Assembly: GCA_021847425.1 (NCBI GenBank)
Contig: JAJZRF010000014.1
Coordinates: forward strand, 1 to 52,862
Origin: Deltaproteobacteria bacterium
Lineage (GTDB): Bacteria > Desulfobacterota > Desulfobulbia > Desulfobulbales > Desulfurivibrionaceae
Direction: 5' to 3'
Length of the DNA: 52,862 nucleotides
Position 1 is the first letter of the stretch. Every line of letters starts with the position of its first letter. This document shows, piece by piece, positions 7,648-15,552 of the stretch. Both the position numbers and the translations under genes were made by a program. Under the pieces are notes generated by a model, which was not told the origin of the DNA, searched no databases, and worked only from the letters and a program-made list of their open reading frames with translations.

Positions 7648-8867
7648 TTCATCTTTCCTCCCAGCACGGCACTTCTGGTCCTGGGCAGCTCGGCCTGTTC
7701 CTTGCGTACCGGCAGGTACCAGAGCGCCCCGTCGCTGATCATCAACAGGCCGATGACGATCAGCATCACATCAAAAATGGTCTTGAACCCCACGCCAAAA
7801 TAGCCGATAAAACCGATCCCTATGCTCAAAAAAGAAACCCCGGTGCGAATGAAGGCCAGGCCGGTGCGGGCCCGGGCATAGATGTTCCGGTAACTGGCGG
7901 CAATGGTGCGTTGGGCCGCGAGCACATTCCGTTCCCGCGCCAAGTGGGTCCGTTCACGGCTGGCAGGAGCAGGATACAAAATGGTGCCATAGTTGGCAAG
8001 AAGATCACCCATCCTCGCCAGCATGGTTTCCTTGGTTCTTTTTTCCGGCTCGGGGCAGTCCAGATTCTGGTAGTTTTCAAGAAAGCTCAAAGTAGCGCCG
8101 CTCACCTCGATCAGGGTCTGGTCCTGCGGCGGGATCAACCGCGAACGCCGCACCCGAAGATAGGTGGGCAAAGCGCCGAAAAAAAGGAGCAGCCCCATGG
8201 CCAGGATACCATAAGCCATGGAGGGGTAGGCGGTAAAATGTTGACGGCTCAGAAGGGTCCGGGAAATAGCGCCGAGGGCAAGACCTATCCGGACAAAGGC
8301 CAGGGCGGTACGGGCCTGGGCCAGATCCGTGCGGTAACAGGCCAGCCGGGTCCGCCACTGGGCCATGGTATTGCGCCAGAAGGCCAGACCGGTCCGTTCG
8401 GTGCCGATGAGCAAGCCCGGTTTGTCATGGAGAAAGTCCTGGATAAACCAGGCGATGTCATCGGGCAGAGCCACCCGGAATTCATAGGGGGCCGAGCCGA
8501 AAACTCCCTCCACCTCCGCGCGCATGGCAGGATCGGATGGGTCGCAGGCAGCGATAACGATGGTGCCGTCGGCGTCCTTGATCACCGGAAACCAACCCGC
8601 CGGCGCGGGCTGGCACCCCTGAAGGCAGGTGAGCAACTCGGGCGGAACGGGCAGACGCTCGTCGTATTCAATGGCCGCGCACCGGTAATGGGCGCTCAAG
8701 GCGGCAAGAAGAGCCGCACGCGGCACGCCGTACTCAACATGAAGAATCCGGGCCAGCGGCACCCCTCGCAACACCGCAGCCTGCGCCGCTTCCGCAAGCA
8801 ACCCGGGCCGGGACATGGCGAGCCCGGCGAAGGGCTGTATCAGTGCATCGTTCTCAACCTTCGTCAT
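7644..8867 (-). CDS. MshEN-DUF202 membrane protein with two arginine-heptad units
   Basis: 407 residues. Residues about 20-150 resemble the MshEN/T2SSE N-terminal domain (PLARILHVEYGVP, then LLAALSAHY, IEYD and VIAACDPSDPAM), the fold that binds c-di-GMP or ATP in type II secretion ATPases. No ATPase follows. Instead there are two DUF202-like units at 157-245 and 305-395. Each opens with six heptads of pattern x-R-[T/N]-x-x-A-x (for example ERTHLAR, ARTGLAF, IRTGVSF) and continues into two hydrophobic segments; the second ends with the DGALWYLPVR motif. I chose ATG at 8867 over the longer frame from 9017, because the MshEN-like region begins there and translation then couples to the upstream gene (14 bp overlap). 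Role unknown; probably an inner-membrane protein. Confidence 0.8.
   Translation of the reverse strand: MTKVENDALIQPFAGLAMSRPGLLAEAAQAAVLRGVPLARILHVEYGVPRAALLAALSAHYRCAAIEYDERLPVPPELLTCLQGCQPAPAGWFPVIKDADGTIVIAACDPSDPAMRAEVEGVFGSAPYEFRVALPDDIAWFIQDFLHDKPGLLIGTERTGLAFWRNTMAQWRTRLACYRTDLAQARTALAFVRIGLALGAISRTLLSRQHFTAYPSMAYGILAMGLLLFFGALPTYLRVRRSRLIPPQDQTLIEVSGATLSFLENYQNLDCPEPEKRTKETMLARMGDLLANYGTILYPAPASRERTHLARERNVLAAQRTIAASYRNIYARARTGLAFIRTGVSFLSIGIGFIGYFGVGFKTIFDVMLIVIGLLMISDGALWYLPVRKEQAELPRTRSAVLGGKMK
7830..7955 (-). repeat. Arginine-heptad array a2 (six heptads)
   Basis: Residues 305-346 of the 407-aa protein: ERTHLAR, ERNVLAA, QRTIAAS, YRNIYAR, ARTGLAF, IRTGVSF. Arg is at heptad position 2 and Thr or Asn at position 3 in all six, and Ala at position 6 in five. 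The repeat is at protein level; the DNA copies have diverged. Confidence 0.8.
8274..8399 (-). repeat. Arginine-heptad array a1 (six heptads)
   Basis: Residues 157-198 of the 407-aa protein: ERTGLAF, WRNTMAQ, WRTRLAC, YRTDLAQ, ARTALAF, VRIGLAL. An Arg recurs at every seventh residue and Ala at position 6, giving a positively charged stripe if helical. Confidence 0.8.
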
Positions 8868-10386
8868 TGCTGAACACCACGGTTTTCCAAAATCGGGCTG
8901 ACACGCCGTAGTCAGGAATGGGGATTTCCATATCGCCGTAACAGTAAGGAAGTTGACGGCGGGTCCGCTCGGCCGGAATGCTCCAGTAAAAGCCGTCTGC
9001 CACCAGAACAAGACCAATCGCCATCATGGAAAAGTTGAACACGGTCCAACCAATGCGGCCGGTATCGCTGAAAAAAAGCAAAAAGCCCACGCCAATCGAA
9101 AAGAGACTGAGTCCCGTGCGGATAAAGGCAAAGCCGGTACGGGCCCTGGCCATGACCGTCCGCAACCGGGCCATGACGTTGCGGCGTTCCGCCAATACGG
9201 TCCGTTCCAGGGCAACGCCGGTGGTGGCCCAGATCCCTGGGGCATGGGAGCTTTTCACCGGCAGGATCATGGGATTTTTGTCCACCCCTGGCAGGCCATG
9301 ACGGTGGAGGGGGAAGAAATAATGCCAGACCGTGGACATACGGGCCTTTTGCCGCACCGAGACCAAGCCATCCACCCCAGCCTGGCGACCGCGGGCATAC
9401 CAAAAAAATCCTTCCAGCCCCATGACGACCCCCAGACCCATGAGCCCAAGATCAAAATACACCCAGCGACTGGCATGAAACTGGCGCAGCAAGCCAAGGC
9501 CGATACTGATAAAAGCGAAGCCCGTGCGGGTAAAGGCCAGCCCGGTTCTGACCTTGGCCATCCTGGTTCGGAAACAGGCAAGCACGGTCCGCTCCTCGGC
9601 CAGATCGGTGCGGTCGCTGGCCAGATAGCGCCGCCGCATCACCGGAGACAAACTGGTCCAACCGGCCCGCAAGGCGGCGGCTCCGGGCACCACTTCGCTG
9701 CGCCGGAACTCCGGGGCAATGTACTCGTTGCCTACCTCAAGCACACTGGTTCCGCCCGTGGCCCCGGTTTCAAGGCAGGGAGGCAAGGCGGCAAAAAGCG
9801 TCCGGGCGGGCAGATACCATTTGAAGCCGTCATAGATAATGATGATGCCGCTGATCAGGAGAGGCGCCTCCAAAAACAGGTAATAACCGGCGCCAACCAG
9901 CCGAAGAAAAAGCAGGGCAATGGTAATAAAGGAAAGACCGGTACGAATAAAGGCCAGCCCGGTGCGGCTCTTGGCCAGGAGAGTCCGGTAATGGGCGAAC
10001 AGGGAACGGCGGCCTGCCAGATAGGTGCGGACCTTGGCCAATGGTGTCCGGCCTGCAGTGGGCGGAAAGCCTGGGTTAATATCCTGATTGTGTTCAAAAA
10101 TGCGGAGGAGGTCTTCGGCCAGGGTTACCTGGAACTCGACCTCTTGCACGCCCAGAGTCTTGCGGACCTTGGCGGCCAAAGCGGGACCGGGCTCAATGGC
10201 GATCACCGTTGCCCGGCCATCACCAACCAGCCGCGGAAACCAGCCTTCCGCCCGGAGCTGTGCCATGTCCAGTTTCCAAAGGAGAAGCTGGGGGCCGGTC
10301 ACCGACTCCTGATACTCCACCCATGGACAGCCATACCTCTTGCCAAGCGCCTCCAGCGCTTGCAATTTTTCCAAACCCGCTTTCAT
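8854..10386 (-). CDS. MshEN-DUF202 membrane protein with three arginine-heptad units
   Basis: 510 residues. Residues 8-105 resemble the second half of an MshEN domain (LGKRYGCPWVEY, then WFPRLVGDGRATVIAIEP and VTLAEDLLRIFEHN). Three DUF202-like units follow at about 112-200, 251-340 and 387-480. Each has a block of heptads x-R-T-x-x-A-x, then two hydrophobic segments, and two of the three end in a DG-x-x-W motif (DGFKWYLPAR, DGFYWSIPAE). DUF202 is the family that includes the Vtc1 membrane subunit of yeast polyphosphate polymerase, but most bacterial members are small, single-unit and of unknown function, so a fused three-unit protein is unusual. The gene starts 9 bp after dikinase-like B, with an AAGGAT ribosome-binding site, and its end overlaps the next DUF202 gene by 14 bp. 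Confidence 0.82.
   Translation of the reverse strand: MKAGLEKLQALEALGKRYGCPWVEYQESVTGPQLLLWKLDMAQLRAEGWFPRLVGDGRATVIAIEPGPALAAKVRKTLGVQEVEFQVTLAEDLLRIFEHNQDINPGFPPTAGRTPLAKVRTYLAGRRSLFAHYRTLLAKSRTGLAFIRTGLSFITIALLFLRLVGAGYYLFLEAPLLISGIIIIYDGFKWYLPARTLFAALPPCLETGATGGTSVLEVGNEYIAPEFRRSEVVPGAAALRAGWTSLSPVMRRRYLASDRTDLAEERTVLACFRTRMAKVRTGLAFTRTGFAFISIGLGLLRQFHASRWVYFDLGLMGLGVVMGLEGFFWYARGRQAGVDGLVSVRQKARMSTVWHYFFPLHRHGLPGVDKNPMILPVKSSHAPGIWATTGVALERTVLAERRNVMARLRTVMARARTGFAFIRTGLSLFSIGVGFLLFFSDTGRIGWTVFNFSMMAIGLVLVADGFYWSIPAERTRRQLPYCYGDMEIPIPDYGVSARFWKTVVFSNDEG
9103..9228 (-). repeat. Arginine-heptad array b3 (five heptads plus one degenerate)
   Basis: Residues 387-428 of the 510-aa protein: degenerate ATTGVAL, then ERTVLAE, RRNVMAR, LRTVMAR, ARTGFAF, IRTGLSL. 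The regular Arg at position 2 continues through the last five units. Confidence 0.75.
9511..9636 (-). repeat. Arginine-heptad array b2 (six heptads)
   Basis: Residues 251-292 of the 510-aa protein: RRRYLAS, DRTDLAE, ERTVLAC, FRTRMAK, VRTGLAF, TRTGFAF. All six keep Arg at position 2 and Ala at position 6. Confidence 0.8.
9928..10053 (-). repeat. Arginine-heptad array b1 (six heptads)
   Basis: Residues 112-153 of the 510-aa protein: GRTPLAK, VRTYLAG, RRSLFAH, YRTLLAK, SRTGLAF, IRTGLSF. All six keep Arg at position 2; five have Thr at position 3, and five have Ala at position 6. Confidence 0.8.
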
Positions 10387-10395
10387 ATCCTTATC

Positions 10396-12999
10396 TCATA
10401 CCGTGGCCTGCACGAGGTCTTCGTTGCTGGTCAGGCCGGAAAGAGCATAATCGCCTGCCATAAAGGCCCGAGCCACGGCAGGGATCAGCGCATCGGTGGT
10501 CATGGCCGCGTCCAGCAGACGGGTGAAACCCAGAATCCTGCCGACCATCACCAGCTTCTCCTCGATGGCCTCCCTGGATGCCCCCTGTAGCGAGGCATTG
10601 ACCAGATCTTCCTTGACATCAACGAAAAAACCATGCTGCTCAAATATCTCCCCGATGCACAGGGCGCGCCGCCGCCGCCGTTCCAGAGAGGTTCCGCCGC
10701 CCTTGAAACGGAACTTGATATGGTTGCTGCGCGGCTCAAGGGAAGCCACTGCGTCGATCATGATGAAATGAAAATCCATGCGAGCGTTCATATTACAGTA
10801 ATCACGGCTGACCATGGCGTAGTTGGGCATACCGATGGGCCGCTCCGATTTCTGGTCGGTGATAAAGGAAGACATCACCGAACCCATGGGCGCCCCGCCG
10901 GGGGGCGGCCCCCAGTGCAGGCCGGGAGTGGTGATCCCTTGCCACAGCGCCTGAAAAGGACGGGAGACCACCAATTCCGGTTTTATCCTGCGCCGTTGCG
11001 GCTCTATTAAAGCCAAACCGCCGCCCATGTCAATAACGCTGACAAAAAAAGGCACCGGCGAGTCGACAACATATACGGCGCCGAGATTTTCCTCCAGCAT
11101 TTCGTCGCCGGCGTGGAACATGGCCAGTACCGCCTTTTCATGGACAAAGCGGACGATATCGTGGAGCGACTTGCATTCGAGGATGGAAAAAGTGGGGCCA
11201 TAGGCATCGGTGAGATGCAGCACCGTCACCATCTCCTGCAGTTCCCGGTGCAACGGCGGCAGCGGCACGCGCATTCTGTTGCCGGCCGGCACCCCGTCCC
11301 GCCAGGCCTTTTCCGTAACCTCGATCTCGAAAGCGGTGGCATTGTACACCCTGCCGTGACCGCCGTCCACCGTGATCCACTGACCGTCATGCAAAAAATC
11401 GGACAGATCCTTCAAGCCGCAGACCATTGGGGTCTCCTGCTCGCGGGCCACGCAGGCCAAATGGTCCGCCGGGCTGCCCAGCTCCACCAGCACGGCGGAC
11501 ACCTGCGCCAACAGGGACGCCGCTTCGACAAAGCTCTGGTGCATGACCAGCACCAGCGGCCCCGGCGGAATAGTCTCAAAATCCCTCCGGCTTTTCACCG
11601 CCAGAACCCTGCCGGTTGCCCGCCCCCCAGAGGCGGTCACCCCTTGGGCCAGAAACGGGGCCTGTTCCTGCCAGCCGTCACTGGTTTGGATACCCATGGC
11701 GGTCATGGGCCGGACCTGGAGAATGACCACTGCCCCCTTACGGTCCACGGCCCACTCCAGATCCAGGGGCATGGACCCGCGTCTTTCCAATTCCCTGCCC
11801 CAACTGGCCAGGGTAGCCAGCTCCCCTTCCCCGAGCACCGGTAGCCGGCGCGCCTCAGGGGCAAGCTCGCGCCATGCCACCCCGCCCGCCTCCTCGCAGG
11901 CGAGAAATCGCTCCTTGTCGGCGATGGTTGACCGCTGCCAGTCCACCCTGCCGTCTGCTCCGACCAGATAGAGATCCGTGGCCGCGCTGCCGGAGACCGC
12001 GGCTTCGCCCAACCCCGGCACCGCGCTGACCAGCATCATTCCGCTTTCCGGCTCCTGGGGGGAGCGGGTCAGCAGAACGCCTGCGGCGCGGGCCTCCACC
12101 ATCTCCAGACAGAGGACCGCCATGTCGAACCGCAAGGGGTCCAACCCGGCGTTGAGCCGGTAGGCAAGGCTGCGCGGATTGAAATTGCTGGCCACCACCT
12201 GCTTGAACGCCTCCAGAAACTGCGCCTCGTCGCGGACATTGAGCACCGAGCTGAACTGCCCGGCAAACGAGTGATGACGGCCGTCCTCGCTGATACTGCT
12301 GCTGCGCACCGCCAGGGGTTTGCCGTTTTCCAGGAAAACCCGCGCCGCCTCGGTGATTTCCCGGGCCAGGGACAACGGAATCGCCGCGCCGGTAATCAAT
12401 GCCTGCACCTGGGCAGCGGTGGCGGCGGAGACCTGTTTTTCCTTGTCAGCCCCGTGGGTGGCCAAAAGATGGACCAGCTCCAGGGACAGACCTGCATGTT
12501 CAAGAAAAAACCGGCAGCCGGCCAGGGTAATCACAAAACCATCCGGCGAGGGCAGGGAATTATTGCGCAGTTCGGCCAAGGCCGCCGCTTTGTTGCCGGT
12601 CTGCCCCTTGAGCCCGCCATGAATCCTGGCAAGCGGCAGCACCAGGGGAACCTGCGCAGTGGCGGCGAGATTGGCCAGCGCGGCCTGGAGGCGTTGGCTT
12701 ATTGCCTGATGGGCAGCCAGCAACCCCCTGTAGCGGCCGCTTGCCAGATCTTCGAGACGGGCGATCATTTCCGCGGTTTCTCCGAGCAGGCGATGGACCA
12801 GCCGGGCAAGGCCCGCGGGATCACCCTGCATCCGCAGATGGATGCCGATTTCGGTAAGACAGTCCACGGCCCGGTTGTTGCTGGCCAAAAGGGAGCGGAA
12901 CACATGGTAACGCGCCTTGAGCAGCTGTTGCGAATCTTTCTTCCGCTGCTGGCGGGCCTGCCGCACCCTGCCGAGCTGCTTAGTGAACCAGTTCCGCAT
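10396..12999 (-). CDS. Dikinase-like protein B (most divergent paralog)
   Basis: 867 residues with the same order as protein A: helical N-terminus, ATP-grasp with LAVRSSSISEDGRHHSFAGQ (229-248) and PLDLEWAVDRKG (411-422), phospho-His domain, then the shared novel C-terminal domain (HDIVRFVHEKAV, VIDMGGG, NHIKFRFKGGG, LGFTRLLD). It departs from the other three copies at key points. The glycine loop VGGK is GQTGNK. The phospho-His motif is GSPADHLACVARE (candidate H513), where the others have PTSH, PTGH or PASH. The C-terminal YHFN motif is FHFIMID. It may have changed substrate or become regulatory. Its start abuts the stop of dikinase-like C exactly (12999/13000) and a DUF202 gene follows after 9 bp, so it is translationally linked to both. 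Confidence 0.85.
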   Translation of the reverse strand: MRNWFTKQLGRVRQARQQRKKDSQQLLKARYHVFRSLLASNNRAVDCLTEIGIHLRMQGDPAGLARLVHRLLGETAEMIARLEDLASGRYRGLLAAHQAISQRLQAALANLAATAQVPLVLPLARIHGGLKGQTGNKAAALAELRNNSLPSPDGFVITLAGCRFFLEHAGLSLELVHLLATHGADKEKQVSAATAAQVQALITGAAIPLSLAREITEAARVFLENGKPLAVRSSSISEDGRHHSFAGQFSSVLNVRDEAQFLEAFKQVVASNFNPRSLAYRLNAGLDPLRFDMAVLCLEMVEARAAGVLLTRSPQEPESGMMLVSAVPGLGEAAVSGSAATDLYLVGADGRVDWQRSTIADKERFLACEEAGGVAWRELAPEARRLPVLGEGELATLASWGRELERRGSMPLDLEWAVDRKGAVVILQVRPMTAMGIQTSDGWQEQAPFLAQGVTASGGRATGRVLAVKSRRDFETIPPGPLVLVMHQSFVEAASLLAQVSAVLVELGSPADHLACVAREQETPMVCGLKDLSDFLHDGQWITVDGGHGRVYNATAFEIEVTEKAWRDGVPAGNRMRVPLPPLHRELQEMVTVLHLTDAYGPTFSILECKSLHDIVRFVHEKAVLAMFHAGDEMLEENLGAVYVVDSPVPFFVSVIDMGGGLALIEPQRRRIKPELVVSRPFQALWQGITTPGLHWGPPPGGAPMGSVMSSFITDQKSERPIGMPNYAMVSRDYCNMNARMDFHFIMIDAVASLEPRSNHIKFRFKGGGTSLERRRRRALCIGEIFEQHGFFVDVKEDLVNASLQGASREAIEEKLVMVGRILGFTRLLDAAMTTDALIPAVARAFMAGDYALSGLTSNEDLVQATV

Positions 13000-15552
13000 C
13001 TACCCCTCGCCTCCAGCCTGCTCCTGCCTGATGCTGGAGAGAAAACGCTGGAAAAACTCCTCGATGGCCGCCTCGTCGCGCATCCGGACATCGAGCTGGC
13101 GGGTAAAGGAGATCAGCTCGCCCAGCCGGATCAGCACCCGTTCCATCCTCGGAATATCCAGATTCCTGGCCTTGGCGATCACCAGATCGCCCGTGCGCTC
13201 CACCTTGAAATCCAGGCCGGAAAGGATGGCGCTGATCAACCGGGCCCGCCACTCGCGCTTGGCCTTTTCCGCCAGCCCTCCGGCAAAACGGAAGTAGATG
13301 TAGTTGTTGTCCGGGTCCGGCGACATGTAGGCGTCCACCACGTTGAAGTGGTAGCCCAGGCGCAGACAGAGATTGCAGTAGTGTTCGGCGATGATTCCCA
13401 GGTTGTCGCCCGGATAGGACGGCCCGGTGAGCAGGGCCAGCGGCTTGCTGATCCCGGAGATGATCTCCTTGAACCCCAGCACCGCCGATTCCTTGACGCC
13501 CTGGTCATCCTTGAGAAAGCCGGTGAGGATGGCGATAAGGGGCTTGCTGTTCAGCATTTCCATGCCGACCTCTCCTGCCCCTGACGCTTCGGAGGTCAGT
13601 CCCGAGCCAAGGTCGATAACCCGCAATTTGAGCGGAATCGGCAGACGCACCCGCCGGCTCGCCCCCTCTTGGGCACCCCTCTCGGCATGGAAATGGATCA
13701 GCGCGTCAATGGCCTTTTCGTGGGCAAAGCGAAGGATATCGTGGAAGGTGCTGCAGTTTTCCGCCTTGAAATCGGCGGCGGTTGGATCGGTCAAGGTGAT
13801 GGGCGCCACCCAGCGCAGGATCCGGCGCAGAATCCGCAGTTCCTGGGAGGCGCGGTAGTCATCCTGTTCCGCGACATGCAGACGGACCAGACCCTCGATG
13901 ATCCCCTGATAGACCTGTTTGTTCTCCACGTCCACCGTGATCTCGGCCCCTTCGGCAAGGACCCGCACCCCGTCGCCGGTGCCGAACAGGGCGGGGGTCC
14001 GGTATTCCCGGGCAATGGTGGCCAGATGACCGGTGGGCCCGCCGATCTCGGTAATGATGGCGGCGGCCCGCCAGACAATGGGGCTCAGTTGCGGGCTGGG
14101 GAAGCGGGCCACTGCGATGGCGCCCACCGGGAAGTGGTCCGGATCGGTGTCCTGATCCACATGCACCACCCTGCCTGCCGCAATGCCGAGCTGGGCAACC
14201 TGGCCCCTTCCGGACATGAGCGGGGTGGCAACGGCCAGTTCCGCAGCCAGCTCGCCGGGAAGCGGCAACGGTTTGGCCGGCAGGGAGAGAGCACGGTTCT
14301 GCAGAATCACCGGTTCGTCCCCCAAGGCCCACTCGATATCCTGGGGTTCGCCAAAGGTCTTTTCCAGCAGCAGGGCCTGCTCGGCAAGCTTTGCCAGCTC
14401 CCTGGGCGTTAAGGTTGCCGAACCGCGCCTCAGGCCGTTGGCCAGAATAGCGAACGCGTCCCTGTCGCCGGAAAAACCATCCGGCATGACGATCTCGCTG
14501 GTCAGCGGGGTAAAAGGCCAGACCCGGGTCATGACGAAGCGGTCCGCCTGTCTCCGGCCGGCAACCAGGTCATGGGCCGCGCCGCGCAGGGCGGTGATGA
14601 GCAACTGGTTTTTCTCCGGCGATTCCGGGTCACGGCTGTAGGTCACCCCTGCGGTCCGCGACCGGATCATCGGCTGCACCCCGGCGCCCATGGGGACATC
14701 CCGGCTGCCGGCCGTGGAGCCCAGATACTCCAGCGCAGCCACCGAGAACCGGGAAGCGATCACCCGCCGGTAGGCGGCAAGCACCGAGGATACCTCCGGC
14801 CGCACCTCAAGCACGGAATGGAACTGCCCGGCAAAGCTCCGGGTTCGAGCATCCTCCCCCACCCCGCTTGAACGGACCGCCAGGGGAACCGGGCCGCCGG
14901 CCCGGTTGAGCAGCTGCCTCAGCTCGTCTTGCACCGCCGCCACCAGCGGTTCCGGAAAACGCGCCTGCTCAAGGAGGCGGCTGATGGCGGCCGAACGGTC
15001 CCGGCTGGAACCAGGATTTGCGCAGATGGCATCAATGGCAGCGAAAAGACCGTTTGCCTCCATGAACTCGCGGTAGGCGGCAACAGTAATGGCAAAACCG
15101 TCCGGCGTCCGCAGATGCAGCCGGTTGCGGATCTCGCTCAAGGTGGCGTTCTTGCCGCCCACCAGTTCCTCGAAATCGCTGTCGATCAGTCCATACGCCA
15201 GGGTAAGATTCCGGTCGTACGGTCCGGCATATTCCAGAGCCAGCCCGGAAAGTTTTCCGGCAATCTCCTCGTAGCGGTCATACAGGGAGAGATAGCGGTT
15301 GCCGGTCAGGCTGCCAAGGCAGGAGACCACCTCCCGCACCAGCTCGTTCAACCCGGCCACGGCTTCGCTTAAGAATTTCCGGTCGAAGACATACTCCCCG
15401 GCCAGGGAACTCTCCATGCGGCCGATCTTTTCAAGCACCGCGTTGTTCAGGGAAAGCAGCCGGCGGAACAACAGGAAGGAGGCGGCAAAGGAAGCCGGTT
15501 CCCCCGGTGCCGCCTTGGCGAAGGGATTAACCGGAAAATTCATCTCAGGCAC
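13000..15552 (-). CDS. Dikinase-like protein C (ATP-grasp, phospho-His, novel C-terminal domain)
   Basis: 850 residues. ATP-grasp motifs: VGGKNATLSEI (131-141), LAVRSSGVGEDARTRSFAGQ (224-243) and PQDIEWALGDEPVILQNR (403-420). The phospho-His motif is EIGGPTGHLATIARE (candidate H509). The C-terminal domain, about 555-850, has FHDILRFAHEKAIDAL, VIDLGSG, LGYHFNVVDAY, NNYIYFRFAGG and ISFTRQLD. The motifs between SRDPE and the QDIEW block differ from A and D, suggesting a changed nucleotide or regulatory loop. The reaction is inferred to be ATP-dependent phosphorylation of H509 followed by transfer to an unknown acceptor. The start overlaps the upstream histidine kinase by 8 bp; the stop abuts the next start. 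Confidence 0.85.
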   Translation of the reverse strand: MPEMNFPVNPFAKAAPGEPASFAASFLLFRRLLSLNNAVLEKIGRMESSLAGEYVFDRKFLSEAVAGLNELVREVVSCLGSLTGNRYLSLYDRYEEIAGKLSGLALEYAGPYDRNLTLAYGLIDSDFEELVGGKNATLSEIRNRLHLRTPDGFAITVAAYREFMEANGLFAAIDAICANPGSSRDRSAAISRLLEQARFPEPLVAAVQDELRQLLNRAGGPVPLAVRSSGVGEDARTRSFAGQFHSVLEVRPEVSSVLAAYRRVIASRFSVAALEYLGSTAGSRDVPMGAGVQPMIRSRTAGVTYSRDPESPEKNQLLITALRGAAHDLVAGRRQADRFVMTRVWPFTPLTSEIVMPDGFSGDRDAFAILANGLRRGSATLTPRELAKLAEQALLLEKTFGEPQDIEWALGDEPVILQNRALSLPAKPLPLPGELAAELAVATPLMSGRGQVAQLGIAAGRVVHVDQDTDPDHFPVGAIAVARFPSPQLSPIVWRAAAIITEIGGPTGHLATIAREYRTPALFGTGDGVRVLAEGAEITVDVENKQVYQGIIEGLVRLHVAEQDDYRASQELRILRRILRWVAPITLTDPTAADFKAENCSTFHDILRFAHEKAIDALIHFHAERGAQEGASRRVRLPIPLKLRVIDLGSGLTSEASGAGEVGMEMLNSKPLIAILTGFLKDDQGVKESAVLGFKEIISGISKPLALLTGPSYPGDNLGIIAEHYCNLCLRLGYHFNVVDAYMSPDPDNNYIYFRFAGGLAEKAKREWRARLISAILSGLDFKVERTGDLVIAKARNLDIPRMERVLIRLGELISFTRQLDVRMRDEAAIEEFFQRFLSSIRQEQAGGEG

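Noticed and set aside
7830-10053. Tandem DNA repeat or recent duplication array
   Set aside because: The repeats are at protein level; nucleotide copies have diverged, so this is not a simple sequence repeat.
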